Shown: positions 40,237-49,242, counted from the stretch's first letter. The stretch: DNA of 64,000 nucleotides from an uncultured Pelagibacteraceae bacterium (GCA_902635685.1 CACPOY010000004.1:31785-95784); one strand, 5' to 3'. Made by a program: numbers and translations. The notes: generated from the letters alone by a model not told the origin.

Positions 40237-41507
40237 TCTTTGACAATTTTTTCCACTTGGTGATCAGAGATTTTAAAGTTATTTTTAATCCATAACTCCT
40301 CGATTAACTTTAATTTTAAACCAAGTTGTTTGCCTTCTGGAATTTTATATTTTTCCATTAATTCAGATGCTCTAATTGGTATAATTGGTTTGATTTTATT
40401 TATGTAAGTTTTACTTAATTTAATTAAACTATTATCAATTTTTTTTGATTTGATAATTTTAAAGTTTAAAATATCCAAAACTGCTTGTTTTCCATCATAA
40501 TAAAAAATTTCATTAATGTCTTTCTCATTAAATTTTTTGAAACCTCCTTTTTCTTTATAAAAATTGCTGATTTTTTTAACTCTTTTCTCGTCTTTTTTAG
40601 AAATATTAAATTTATACAAAAAATAATCAGAATTATCAGTATCATCAATTACCATCAAAGATATTAAAAAAATAAAATCAGAGTTTTCGACTATCTGTCT
40701 TTTAAGAGAATTTAATTTAGAAAATATATTTATATTTTTTAACTCAGGAAAAATTAGTGAAATCAATTCCAAGCATATTTTATCTTTAGATAGCTTCTCC
40801 AAATTTTCTGCATTGATGAGCTTTTTTAATTCATCTAATAATCTATCTTTTGAGAGCTTTGAAACGCCGTTAAGGTTTAATTTTAATTTACGTATAAGAT
40901 CTTTATCGTGAGACTTTTTAGAATAACATAGAAAAAATCTTAAATATCTTAAAATTCTTAGATAATCCTCTTTAATTCTTTTATCTGGATCACCTATAAA
41001 ATTCACAAAACCCTTTTTAAGGTCATCCTTACCATTATAAGGATCAAATAAATTACCTTTAACATCTGAATAAATAGAATTAATTGTAAAGTCTCTTCTT
41101 GAAGCATCTTTTTTCCAGCTTTTAGAAAATTTTACATTTGCATGCCTTCCATCAGTTGATACATCCTCTCTCAAGGAAGTAATTTCAAATTTATATTCAT
41201 CTATTACTGCTGTGATTGTACCATGGTCTATACCGGTTTTGTAAAAATTTATATTATTAATATTTAAAACATCACAAACTACGTTTGGCTCTAAATTCGT
41301 CGCCATGTCAATGTCGTCAACTTTTTCGTTATTCAATATTTTTCTAATACATCCGCCTACATATCTAACTTCACTATCCGTGGAGTAATTATTTATCGCT
41401 TTGAAGATTTTATTGACGGGGGTTTTTTTAGAAATTTCTATAATACTTTGGCTTATGTTTTCTAGGTTATTAGAACTAATAAAAATTTTTTTTAAAAAGT
41501 TTTTCAT
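40233..41507 (-). CDS. cca: CCA tRNA nucleotidyltransferase / poly(A) polymerase family
   Basis: A class II nucleotidyltransferase: the head domain has [27 protein letters not shown] with the GG and DxD metal-binding motif, the basic [10 protein letters not shown] (motif C), and [13 protein letters not shown] (motif D). The C-terminal ~200 residues are divergent, mainly helical and lysine-rich. It could add CCA ends or act on other RNA 3' ends. The tRNAs in this window all encode CCA, so repair of ends is the more likely job. It lies directly downstream of tRNA-Gln on the same strand. Confidence 0.9.
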   Translation of the reverse strand: MKNFLKKIFISSNNLENISQSIIEISKKTPVNKIFKAINNYSTDSEVRYVGGCIRKILNNEKVDDIDMATNLEPNVVCDVLNINNINFYKTGIDHGTITAVIDEYKFEITSLREDVSTDGRHANVKFSKSWKKDASRRDFTINSIYSDVKGNLFDPYNGKDDLKKGFVNFIGDPDKRIKEDYLRILRYLRFFLCYSKKSHDKDLIRKLKLNLNGVSKLSKDRLLDELKKLINAENLEKLSKDKICLELISLIFPELKNINIFSKLNSLKRQIVENSDFIFLISLMVIDDTDNSDYFLYKFNISKKDEKRVKKISNFYKEKGGFKKFNEKDINEIFYYDGKQAVLDILNFKIIKSKKIDNSLIKLSKTYINKIKPIIPIRASELMEKYKIPEGKQLGLKLKLIEELWIKNNFKISDHQVEKIVKD

Positions 41508-41510
41508 AAT

Positions 41511-41584
41511 TGGCTGGGGCGCTAGGATTCGAACCTAGGATGCAGGTACCAAAAACCCGTGCCTTACCGCTTGGCTACGCCCCA
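41511..41584 (-). tRNA. tRNA-Gln (TTG)
   Basis: A 74-nt minus-strand cloverleaf beginning TGGGGCG, with the D arm AGCCAAGCGGTAAGGC, anticodon arm CGGGTTTTTGGTACCTG giving anticodon TTG, T arm GGTTCGAATCC, and encoded GCCA end. It sits between ispE (33 bp upstream) and cca (3 bp downstream) on the same strand, so it may be processed from a longer message. Confidence 0.95.
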
Positions 41585-41617
41585 GTATTAATTTCATATA
41601 ACACAAAAATTTATGAT

Positions 41618-42460
41618 TTATATAGTTTTTGAAGATATACACCAGTAATTTTTGTATTTTTTATTAAAATGCCTTTTAGCTTTATCGCAATTTTCTTTAG
41701 AATAAAAGTATGCAACTATTGCAGAACCCGATCCAGTCATTCTTACAAATTCCGCACAGGTGTATCTTTCTAAAAAAAATTTGATGCTTTTTAACTTTCT
41801 GTGCATAGAAAAAACAATAGGTTCTAATGAATTAGTCATTTTTTTTAAAAATTGTAAATTAAACATTTGTTTATTAGGCTTAGTGAATTTTGGTTTATCG
41901 AATTTTCTTACTTTAGCGTATACTCGTTTTGTAGAACACCCAATAGTGGGTTTGATGATTAAAGTATAAATTTTTTGCTTAATATTAAAACGTTTGATTT
42001 CATTATTGTAATTAATAACAGTATTGGTTGAATTGAGACCCAAAAGCACATCTGAACCCACCAATTTACAAATAGACTCAATTTGTCTTTGATTAATCTT
42101 TATGATTTTTTTTTTAATTAAATAATTTAAAATACTAGCAGCGTTCATAGAACCACCTCCCAATCCGGCTTGAACTGGGATATTTTTCTTAATCTTAATC
42201 TTAAACTTGTTATTTTTAAGTAATTTTTTGTTATCCAAAATTTTTAGTAAATTAGAAACAGTATTAATTTTACCAATATTTTTCGAAAATTTGCCAGTAA
42301 AAGAAATGATATGATTTTTTGATTTAATTTTCTTAATCAATATTTCATCATGTAAAGAGATAAATGAAACAATGCTTTCGATTTTATGAAAATTCGAAAT
42401 TTTTTTGATTACATTTAAAGCTAAATTTATCTTTGCATAGGATCTGATATTGGCTTGCAT
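41618..42460 (-). CDS. ispE: 4-diphosphocytidyl-2-C-methyl-D-erythritol kinase
   Basis: A GHMP-family kinase of the MEP isoprenoid pathway. The N-terminal SYAKINLALNVIKK, the ATP-binding glycine loop IPVQAGLGGGSMNAASIL, and the C-terminal FVRMTGSGSAIVAYF (GHMP motif 3) are clear. Length 280 is typical. The product feeds IspF and IspG/H, and ispH is also in this window (58919). It follows the TPR gene by one base. Confidence 0.94.
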   Translation of the reverse strand: MQANIRSYAKINLALNVIKKISNFHKIESIVSFISLHDEILIKKIKSKNHIISFTGKFSKNIGKINTVSNLLKILDNKKLLKNNKFKIKIKKNIPVQAGLGGGSMNAASILNYLIKKKIIKINQRQIESICKLVGSDVLLGLNSTNTVINYNNEIKRFNIKQKIYTLIIKPTIGCSTKRVYAKVRKFDKPKFTKPNKQMFNLQFLKKMTNSLEPIVFSMHRKLKSIKFFLERYTCAEFVRMTGSGSAIVAYFYSKENCDKAKRHFNKKYKNYWCISSKTI

Positions 42461-42461
42461 T

Positions 42462-44144
42462 TTAAGAACTCTTTATGCCCTCAACCAGTTTTATATTTAT
42501 TTTGTTAATCATTTCCTCTTCTGCATCATCCATTTTAAGAACATTTGACCAAAAATATCTTGCTTGAATTTTACGATTTAGTTTCCATAGAATATCTCCA
42601 TAATGATCATTAACTATGGGATCATCTGGCATCAACTCCACTGCTCTCTTTAAAAATTTTTCAGCCTTGACGAAATCATCAATCAAATAATAAGCCCATC
42701 CAATAGAATCAATTATATAAGGATCATCAGTAGTAGCCTCATAGGCTATCTTAAGCATATCAATTGCTTCATAAATTTTATAATCTCGTTCTAGCCATGA
42801 ATAAGCAAGATAATTTAAAATATATGCATCGTCCGGAGTGATTTCTAAGGCTTGTAGCAAATCTTCGTCTGCTTTTTGAAATTTATTTAATCTTTCATAA
42901 CTACCTCCCCTTCTATATAGAAGATCTGATTTCATCTCAGAACTTATATCAAAAGACTCTAATAGTTTTGTATAATACTTTATTGCTTGCTCATACTCTT
43001 TGGAATTTTTATAAAAGTTTGCTACATCAAATAATATTTTTTTATTTGGTTCATCAATTTTACCAAACTCAGCTGTAATATAATTCAAAGCCTCTTTTTT
43101 ATTTCTTTGCTTCTCAATTATTTGAGCCTCCTTTTTAACTCTAAACCAGTAATAAAAATGATCTTCTTTTTTAAAGACTTTTAAAGTTTTTTTAGCTTTC
43201 AAGTACTCTTGATTAAAATATTGATTTTCTGCTACTAGAGCTAAATTAAATTTAAATTTGGGATTTAAATAATTAGATAAATTCAAATAGAAATTGGATT
43301 TATTAAAATTGTCCTGTGAAGAGTACAGATTTGAAACTAAAAATAAAAATTCACCAATTACATCATTAGGATTTTTACAAGAAAAAACTTGTGTCAATTT
43401 TTCTGAATTTCCTTTCTCAATCCAACTTTTACCCTGGGACAATAACAAAGTAGAATTAATGTACTCAATATCATCAGCGAGTATTTTTGCATCCTTTAAT
43501 CTGTTGTTATGTATCAAATAACTTATATAAAAAAATATGTATCTTGTATAATCGCCTTCAGTATCATTGATAAGTTTTAGAAAATAAGAGTCTGTATTTT
43601 TATCATTTAAATAACATCTTTGAAACGCTTCAGAAATAATAGTTAATTTCCCAAAATTTTGTTTTTCATCTAAAAATTTTTTTTCTTTAAAAAGATAAAT
43701 ATACTGTTTCAAACTCTCACTAATAGCAGAACTAAATCCATTTTGTTCATCAAATTCTTTTAGTTTATTTACATACCTATATGCTCTGTCTAAATCATTT
43801 TTTTTCAAACCATCTACAATTAACAATAAATAAGCATCAAAAAATATTTGATTTTTATTTTGATTATTTTTAATCAAATTTATAGCTTGAGAAATTTTAT
43901 TATCTAAAACTAAAGAATTAACATATCTTTTTAAATAAGGTTCGTGAGCATTAAGTAAAATCTTCGATGAATTAAAAAATTCTAATGCTGAAGAATTATC
44001 TTTATTCTCAAAAGCTACTATCCCTGAAAAATATTTTGATATGTTTTTGGAATTTAAACTATCAAAACTAGCACTTTGAGAATTGAATGAAATTTGATAA
44101 ATTATCAATGTAATAAATAGAAATTTTATTTTTTTAAAGAGCAT
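42462..44144 (-). CDS. Tetratricopeptide-repeat periplasmic or membrane-associated protein
   Basis: The N-terminus has a signal peptide (FKKIKFLFITLIIYQISFNSQS). The rest is helical, and TPR motifs are easily read in the C-terminal half: YEQAIKYYTKLLESFDIS, FQKADEDLLQALEITPDDAYILNYLAYSWLE, IYEAIDMLKIAYEATTDDPYIIDSIGWAYYLIDDFVKAEKFLKRAVELMPDD. The family is common in alphaproteobacteria upstream of ispE. Function is not known; TPR arrays bind proteins. Its start codon is 11 bp from the divergent UDG-like gene. Confidence 0.85.
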   Translation of the reverse strand: MLFKKIKFLFITLIIYQISFNSQSASFDSLNSKNISKYFSGIVAFENKDNSSALEFFNSSKILLNAHEPYLKRYVNSLVLDNKISQAINLIKNNQNKNQIFFDAYLLLIVDGLKKNDLDRAYRYVNKLKEFDEQNGFSSAISESLKQYIYLFKEKKFLDEKQNFGKLTIISEAFQRCYLNDKNTDSYFLKLINDTEGDYTRYIFFYISYLIHNNRLKDAKILADDIEYINSTLLLSQGKSWIEKGNSEKLTQVFSCKNPNDVIGEFLFLVSNLYSSQDNFNKSNFYLNLSNYLNPKFKFNLALVAENQYFNQEYLKAKKTLKVFKKEDHFYYWFRVKKEAQIIEKQRNKKEALNYITAEFGKIDEPNKKILFDVANFYKNSKEYEQAIKYYTKLLESFDISSEMKSDLLYRRGGSYERLNKFQKADEDLLQALEITPDDAYILNYLAYSWLERDYKIYEAIDMLKIAYEATTDDPYIIDSIGWAYYLIDDFVKAEKFLKRAVELMPDDPIVNDHYGDILWKLNRKIQARYFWSNVLKMDDAEEEMINKINIKLVEGIKSS

Positions 44145-44155
44145 TTCTGCAGTGT

Positions 44156-44884
44156 ATGACTAAAAAAGGCTTAAATCAAAATGCTAAATATGTACAAGAA
44201 TTTATTGAGATAATTGAGCCTAATTTTATTTTTGAAAATAAACCCATAAATAGATTTAAAATCGTTAAGCAAAGAGAGAAAAAAGTCGTCCAAAATAATT
44301 TAGATAAAAAAACAAAGCTTCAGGAACTGAAAAGAAAAATTAATTCAATTGATGATTGTAATCTAAAAGATAATGCAAAAAATCTTATTTTAGGAGATGG
44401 AAACATCGATAGTCCAATTATGTTAATTGGTGAAACACCAGGAGATTTAGAGGATAACTCTGGTTATTCCTTTCAGGGAAATGTCGGCGAATTGTTAAAA
44501 AAAATGTTAATAGCCATAAATATTGAAAAAGAAAAAATATATACAGCATACTCAATAAATTTCAGACCTCCTGATGATAGAAAACCAACAAGTAAAGAAA
44601 TAAAGAGATACTCAATTTTTATAAAAGAGCATATCACTATTATTGACCCAAAGATTATCATTTTAATGGGAAGCACTGCCATGGAGGCAGTAACGGGTAT
44701 TAATGATAAAATTTCTTTAGAACGAGGAAATTGGAAAGAGATAATTCTTAACAACAAAACCTACCCTCTCATTATTTCGTTTAGTCCGTCTTACTTGATT
44801 AGATTCCCTGAAAATAAAAAATATTCATGGGAAGATTTAAAGAAAATAAAAACTAAAATTGAGGATTTAAATATTAAAGTTTAA
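44156..44884 (+). CDS. Family-4-like uracil-DNA glycosylase lacking most Fe-S cysteines
   Basis: The fold and gene context match family 4 UDG: the motif A region IGETPGDLEDNSGYSFQGNVGELL (residues ~91-114), INFRPPDDRKPTSKEI, and the IIILMGSTAMEAVTG strand. Compared with the usual family pattern (as I know it), three of four [4Fe-4S] cysteines are replaced: the first of the CxxC pair (Ile65, with Cys68 kept), the Cys before RPP (Phe136), and the later Cys (Tyr152). The motif-B His (HPSYL in relatives) is Ser210. The ~60-residue N-terminal extension is basic. Either it is an altered glycosylase without Fe-S or it has a different function. Coupled to rnhB by a one-base stop/start overlap. Confidence 0.8.
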   Translation: MTKKGLNQNAKYVQEFIEIIEPNFIFENKPINRFKIVKQREKKVVQNNLDKKTKLQELKRKINSIDDCNLKDNAKNLILGDGNIDSPIMLIGETPGDLEDNSGYSFQGNVGELLKKMLIAINIEKEKIYTAYSINFRPPDDRKPTSKEIKRYSIFIKEHITIIDPKIIILMGSTAMEAVTGINDKISLERGNWKEIILNNKTYPLIISFSPSYLIRFPENKKYSWEDLKKIKTKIEDLNIKV

Positions 44885-45444
44885 TGAGATTGATTGCAGG
44901 AGTAGATGAGGTCGGAAGAGGAAGTTTAATTGGCCCAGTTTATGCAGCTGCAGTAATATTGAATAAGACTATAGATAAAAAATTACTAAAGGACTCTAAA
45001 AGTTTAAATAAATCTAATAGAGAAGTATTATCTAAGTATATCAAAAAAAATTCAATCTGGGCAGTAGGTAGAGCATCTGTTGCGGAAATTGAAAAAAAAA
45101 ATATTTTACAAGCAAGTTTACTTGCCATGAAAAGGGCAATAAAAAAGCTAAAAAAAAAACCTCACTTAATTTTTATCGATGGTAATAAATTGCCAAAAAT
45201 TAAAAATTATCATCTTAAAGCTGTAATAAAGGGAGACCAAAAAATACCATCTATATCTGCGGCTTCAATTATTGCCAAGGTTTCTCGAGATAAAATGATA
45301 ACAAATTTGTCAAAAAAGTTTGATGGTTATTGTTGGGATCAAAATTTTGGTTATGGGACTAAGCAACATTTAAAAGCCATAAAAAAACTTGGTATTACAA
45401 AACACCACAGAGTCACTTTTAATCCGATTATCAGTTATAAATAA
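44884..45444 (+). CDS. rnhB: Ribonuclease HII
   Basis: RNase HII removes single ribonucleotides from DNA. The metal-binding residues are in IAGVDEVGRGSLIGPVYAAAV (D and E), FIDGNKLP (D) and the following SIIAKVSRDKMI. The KSL-type motif (DSKSLNKSNRE) is present. Length is 186. It follows the UDG-like gene with a stop/start overlap, grouping two nucleic-acid quality enzymes. The stop codon is directly followed by a small palindrome (45445-45459). Confidence 0.96.
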   Translation: MRLIAGVDEVGRGSLIGPVYAAAVILNKTIDKKLLKDSKSLNKSNREVLSKYIKKNSIWAVGRASVAEIEKKNILQASLLAMKRAIKKLKKKPHLIFIDGNKLPKIKNYHLKAVIKGDQKIPSISAASIIAKVSRDKMITNLSKKFDGYCWDQNFGYGTKQHLKAIKKLGITKHHRVTFNPIISYK

Positions 45445-45459
45445 GTTTCACGTAGAAAC
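45445..45459. repeat. Short palindrome resembling a parS site with one inserted base
   Basis: GTTTCACGTAGAAAC has perfect 5-bp arms and matches the ParB-binding palindrome GTTTCACGTGAAAC except for one additional A in the centre. It lies directly after the rnhB stop codon. It may be a rnhB terminator hairpin without a U-tract instead. Confidence 0.35.
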
Positions 45460-45521
45460 ACAATATCTTGTGATCTTAAAAAAAAACCACACATATCAAG
45501 TTCAAATAATTCAATCGTAGG

Positions 45522-45550
45522 TTGACCCAAGAATCTTTTTGGAGTCTAAT
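45522..45550 (+). promoter_or_regulatory. Predicted ccrM promoter with two GANTC sites
   Basis: TTGACC (45522-45527) and TCTAAT (45545-45550) are 17 bp apart, a good sigma-70-type promoter placing transcription start near 45557, a few bases before the ccrM ATG at 45564. GAATC (45531-45535) lies in the spacer and GAGTC (45542-45546) overlaps the -10 box; both are GANTC, the predicted target of the encoded enzyme. Methylation state could therefore control the promoter. Confidence 0.6.
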
Positions 45551-45563
45551 TTATTTTTATAAA

Positions 45564-46634
45564 ATGAATTTAAACTTAAAAAATAAATTAATTAATGGTG
45601 ATAGTTTAAAAGAACTAAAAAAAATTCCTGATGAAACTTTTGATTTAATCTTTGCCGACCCCCCTTACAACCTACAATTAAAAGGTGAGCTTACAAGACC
45701 AGATAGATCTAAAGTTAGCGCGGTAAATGATAAATGGGATAAATTTGAAAATTTCAAAAAATATGATGACTTCACTTATTCATGGTTAAGCGAATGTAAA
45801 AGAATTTTAAAAAAAGATGGAGCTATTTGGGTAATTGGTAGTTATCACAATATATTTAGAGTTGGCACAGCTATTCAAAATTTAGGTTATTGGATTTTAA
45901 ATGACGTCATTTGGAATAAAAAAAATCCAATGCCAAATTTTAGAGGAACACGTTTCACCAATGCCCACGAAACTTTAATTTGGGCATCTAAGTCAGAAAA
46001 ATCAAAATATACTTTTAATTATCAATCCTTAAAATGTTTAAATGACGATCTTCAAATGAGATCTAACTGGGAATTGCCGATTTGTAATGGTTCTGAAAGA
46101 CTAAAAAAGAATGGAAAAAAAGTTCATTCTACTCAAAAACCTGAGGCTCTACTTCACAGAATTTTATTAGCAACTTCAAATAAAAATGATTTAGTTTTAG
46201 ACCCTTTTTTAGGATCAGGAACAACAGCAACAGTTGCAAAAAAATTGGGTAGAAATTATTACGGAATTGAAAAAGAAAAAACTTATTTCAAAGCGGCCAA
46301 ACAAAGATTAAAGGAAGCAAAACCTATAGAAGATAATTATTTAGACACTTTGCAAAATGGTAGATCTAAGCCAAGAGTACCATTTGGGTCATTGGTTGAA
46401 TTAGGGATAATTAAACCAGGCACTACTATTTTTGATAATAAAAAGAAAATAAGTGCAAAGATCATGGCCGACGGTAGTATAAAACACGATCAAACTGAAG
46501 GCTCAATTCACAAAGTAGCAGCTACAATTTTAGGTGCTGAAAGTTGTAATGGATGGACTTATTGGTACTGTAATTTAAATGGTCGGGCTGTTCCCATTGA
46601 TTATTTAAGACAAAGATTAATTTCAAATAACTAA
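45564..46634 (+). CDS. ccrM: CcrM-type adenine-N6 DNA methyltransferase (predicted GANTC)
   Basis: A beta-class methyltransferase: the catalytic DPPY motif comes first (FADPPYNLQL, Asp32-Tyr35 from this start) and the SAM-binding FxGxG motif follows later (LDPFLGSGTTATVAKKLGR). The C-terminal ~80-residue extension (IMADGSIKHDQTEGSIHKVAATILGAESCNGWTYW) is the DNA-recognition region that separates CcrM from other DpnA/HinfI-type enzymes. In Caulobacter and relatives CcrM methylates GANTC late in the cell cycle. The ORF track begins at a TTG at 45522, which is really the promoter -35 box; the ATG at 45564 gives 356 residues, the normal length. Confidence 0.93.
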   Translation: MNLNLKNKLINGDSLKELKKIPDETFDLIFADPPYNLQLKGELTRPDRSKVSAVNDKWDKFENFKKYDDFTYSWLSECKRILKKDGAIWVIGSYHNIFRVGTAIQNLGYWILNDVIWNKKNPMPNFRGTRFTNAHETLIWASKSEKSKYTFNYQSLKCLNDDLQMRSNWELPICNGSERLKKNGKKVHSTQKPEALLHRILLATSNKNDLVLDPFLGSGTTATVAKKLGRNYYGIEKEKTYFKAAKQRLKEAKPIEDNYLDTLQNGRSKPRVPFGSLVELGIIKPGTTIFDNKKKISAKIMADGSIKHDQTEGSIHKVAATILGAESCNGWTYWYCNLNGRAVPIDYLRQRLISNN

Positions 46635-47776
46635 TTTTTATAAATTTTTCCCAAATAATTTTCTAAAAACTTTTTATTTTTGACTAATCTTTTTAAAAAA
46701 ATGTCTCTAAAAAACCTTGTCAAAGGGTTAGATAAATGAAATGTAAATTGATTAATTTTTGATCTGTTATTGACCATTCTCATTTTATTTACTCTATTTC
46801 TAAAAAAATTGCTTTCAGTATTACTTTCTATACTCTGAAATAATTCATATGAACTCTCTATTGACTGGGAAGCGCCTTGAGCAAATGACGGCGGAAAAGC
46901 AAAAAAAGCATCTCCTATTAAATGTATATTGTTATTTTTAGTCTTAAAAAAACCGTCGCTAACAAATACTGGAAATATTTTTAGTCTCTTAATTTGGTCC
47001 AGAAATTCTCTCATTTCTATCGGAACTTTGTTTAAAATCCTATTGATAAAATTTGCATCATTAAATAATGAGTGATTTTTTTGCTCCTCTTTATTAAGTT
47101 TATATTTCATTATGGCTATGAAATTTAAATCTCCGTTTTGATTTACTGGATAAATTACATAATGGAAATCTGGTCCTAAAAATAATGAGATATTTCTACA
47201 ATTAATTTTTTGAGAAATAGGTATTGTTCCTCTAATAGCTAACGTTTTATTATATCTCGGCGGTTTTAGATTTTTTAAAATAAGACTTTTACTTTTTGAA
47301 AAAACTCCGTCAGAAATAATTAAATGATCACATTCGGAAGTCTCATTATTTTCAAATATTAGTTTGATCTTCTGGTTTTGCTGATCTATCTTCGAAATGT
47401 TGTAATTGGTTTTAATTAAGTTTTCTAAATCTGTTTTTAAAAATTTGATTAATTCGGACCTTTTTAAAGTGGTATACTTGCAGTTTGCCGAATTATATTC
47501 AGAAATATTCAAATCGCATATTTTATTTGAACTTTTGATAGAGTAAAAATTTATTATATCTGGATTAAACTTTTGATCATTTTTAAAATTATCAAACCCA
47601 ATCTGATTTAAAAGATTTACACTATTAACTGATAATTGAATTCCATAACCTTCATCTAATTCTATTGAAAGATTCTTTTCATAAACTGTAATTTGATAAT
47701 TTGAACTTCTTTTAAATAAATTCGCAATGAATAAGCCAGAAATACCGGCTCCAATAATGGCAATTTTTTTCATCAA
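46631..47776 (-). CDS. FAD-dependent monooxygenase (PHBH/UbiH-like)
   Basis: A group A flavoprotein hydroxylase: the FAD-binding GxGxxG (KIAIIGAGISGLFIANLFKR), the DG motif (HLIISDGVFSKSKSLI), and the second FAD motif GD (HLIGDAFFAFPPSFAQGASQSIESSYEL). It could be a ubiquinone-ring hydroxylase or an aromatic hydroxylase of the salicylate type; the residues that set the substrate cannot be judged by eye. It is coupled to mutY upstream by a four-base overlap and interlocks with the convergent ccrM stop. Confidence 0.85.
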   Translation of the reverse strand: MMKKIAIIGAGISGLFIANLFKRSSNYQITVYEKNLSIELDEGYGIQLSVNSVNLLNQIGFDNFKNDQKFNPDIINFYSIKSSNKICDLNISEYNSANCKYTTLKRSELIKFLKTDLENLIKTNYNISKIDQQNQKIKLIFENNETSECDHLIISDGVFSKSKSLILKNLKPPRYNKTLAIRGTIPISQKINCRNISLFLGPDFHYVIYPVNQNGDLNFIAIMKYKLNKEEQKNHSLFNDANFINRILNKVPIEMREFLDQIKRLKIFPVFVSDGFFKTKNNNIHLIGDAFFAFPPSFAQGASQSIESSYELFQSIESNTESNFFRNRVNKMRMVNNRSKINQFTFHLSNPLTRFFRDIFLKRLVKNKKFLENYLGKIYKN

Positions 47777-48753
47777 TTTTTCTCTAAGTATTGAACAATT
47801 TTTTTTGTAAATGATGGCAACATATAACTACTCATTTTTTTACCGTCTACCCAATAAGAGTAGGGAAATTTTTTATTATCATTTGAATACTCAATTTTTA
47901 TATTCATATTCATATTGGACATTTTAAAATTTAAATTTTTATTAAAATTTTTAGGATTAGATAGTTCTACCATTGGAAAGATAGACAAATTTTTTAAAAA
48001 ATTAAATTTTGTATTTTTAATTAGTAGATATCTTTCTTTTTTTTTATAAACTTTTAGTACAAAATATTTATTTTTATTCTTCTTAATATTTTTAGTTAAA
48101 TTAAAATCTCTATTCTTGAAGGATTTGCAACTTTTTATAATTGGACATTGATTGCACATTGGATTTTTTGGTTTGCATATCAGGGCTCCTAATTCCATTA
48201 AAGCTTGAGCATAATCACTAGATCTCAGAGTTTTGCCAAATACAATTTTCTTTTGTAGCAAGTAATCTTTTTGAATTTCTTTCTCTTTCTTTAGATAAAG
48301 ATATCTTTTTAAAACTCTTTCAATATTTCCGTCTAAAGGAATATATGGTTTGTTAAATGCGATAGCTAAGATCGCATTCGCAGTATAATTTCCAATTCCA
48401 GGAAGTGTTAATAAATCCTTAATATTATCAGGTAATTTACCATCAAAATTTTTGATAATAGATACAGCGGTTTTTTTTAGATTTCTTGCTCTAGAATAAT
48501 ATCCAAGACCCTCCCAAAGTTTTATCAATCTTTTATCATTAACTTTTGCAAGAGAATTTATAGATGGTAAATTTTTTATAAATCTATTAAAAAAAGGAAT
48601 TACAGTTGTAACTTGAGTTTGTTGCAGCATAAATTCACTTATTAGTGTGTAATATTGTTTCTTTTCTAAAGAAAATTTTTTTCTCCAAGGTAGAGGTCTT
48701 TTGTTTAAATCATACCATTTAAGAATTTTTTTTGCTATTATCTTTTCTTTCAT
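47773..48753 (-). CDS. mutY: A/G-specific adenine glycosylase
   Basis: MutY removes adenine opposite 8-oxoguanine. The sequence has the catalytic Glu in SEFMLQQTQVTTVIPFF, a helix-hairpin-helix with the catalytic Asp (LPGIGNYTANAILAIAFNKPYIPLDGNIERVL), four Fe-S cysteines near the end of the catalytic domain (CKPKNPMCNQCPIIKSC), and a shorter, divergent NUDIX-like C-terminal domain for 8-oxoG recognition. The ORF track starts at 48798, but MKEKIIAKKILKWYDLNKRPLPWRKK from the ATG at 48753 is the normal beginning. The start codon touches the dciA start codon on the other strand. Confidence 0.95.
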   Translation of the reverse strand: MKEKIIAKKILKWYDLNKRPLPWRKKFSLEKKQYYTLISEFMLQQTQVTTVIPFFNRFIKNLPSINSLAKVNDKRLIKLWEGLGYYSRARNLKKTAVSIIKNFDGKLPDNIKDLLTLPGIGNYTANAILAIAFNKPYIPLDGNIERVLKRYLYLKKEKEIQKDYLLQKKIVFGKTLRSSDYAQALMELGALICKPKNPMCNQCPIIKSCKSFKNRDFNLTKNIKKNKNKYFVLKVYKKKERYLLIKNTKFNFLKNLSIFPMVELSNPKNFNKNLNFKMSNMNMNIKIEYSNDNKKFPYSYWVDGKKMSSYMLPSFTKKIVQYLEKN

Positions 48754-49242
48754 ATGCAATATAAAAATAATACTAAGCAGAGATTCAATTCCATTCAAGG
48801 TTTAAGATCATTAAAAGACACTTTGCCAAAAAATATTAAAAAAGTAATTAATAATAGAGGTCAAGTCTATTCAGAAATACTCAATAACTGGAAGATTATA
48901 GCTGGAGCGAGTCTTTTTAAAGTTTGTTATCCAAAATCATTTAAGAGTTCAAATAAATTTGGAGTAGGTACTTTATTAATAATGGTTCAAAGAGGCAAAG
49001 AGGTAGATTTAGAATATTCCAAAAAAGAGATTATAGATAGAATGAATAATTTTTTTGGAAAGATAGTTGTAGAAAAGATTAAATTTACTAGCTTTGATTA
49101 TGAGGAAAAAATCATCAATAAAGAAAAAAAATTTAATCGGAGTGTGACAAAAGACAAATTTAATAATCAAGTTAAAAATATTAAGAACGATAAAATTAAA
49201 AAATCTTTAATAGAATTAACCAAAATATTCAGAGAAAAATGA
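48754..49242 (+). CDS. dciA: DUF721 / DciA-like replicative helicase loader protein
   Basis: The conserved DUF721 core is at the N-terminus: SIQGLRSLKDTLPKNIKKVINNRGQVYSEILNNWKIIAGASLFKVCYPKSF, followed by a strand LLIMVQRGKEVDLEYSKKEIIDRMNNFFG and a basic C-terminal region. DciA is the ancestral loader of DnaB helicase in bacteria lacking DnaC/DnaI, and DUF721 upstream of dsbA-like and smc genes is a usual alphaproteobacterial layout. The start codon (CATATG context) abuts the mutY start with no bases between, so its promoter must lie inside mutY. Confidence 0.85.
   Translation: MQYKNNTKQRFNSIQGLRSLKDTLPKNIKKVINNRGQVYSEILNNWKIIAGASLFKVCYPKSFKSSNKFGVGTLLIMVQRGKEVDLEYSKKEIIDRMNNFFGKIVVEKIKFTSFDYEEKIINKEKKFNRSVTKDKFNNQVKNIKNDKIKKSLIELTKIFREK

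Noticed and set aside
44156-44884. UDG-like gene as a pseudogene
   Set aside because: The frame is intact, start and stop are tightly coupled with neighbours, and non-ligand motifs are well kept; the changes are substitutions, not decay.
45522-45563. TTG start of the ccrM ORF at 45522
   Set aside because: The TTG is the -35 hexamer of a good promoter; the ATG at 45564 gives the normal CcrM N-terminus and length.
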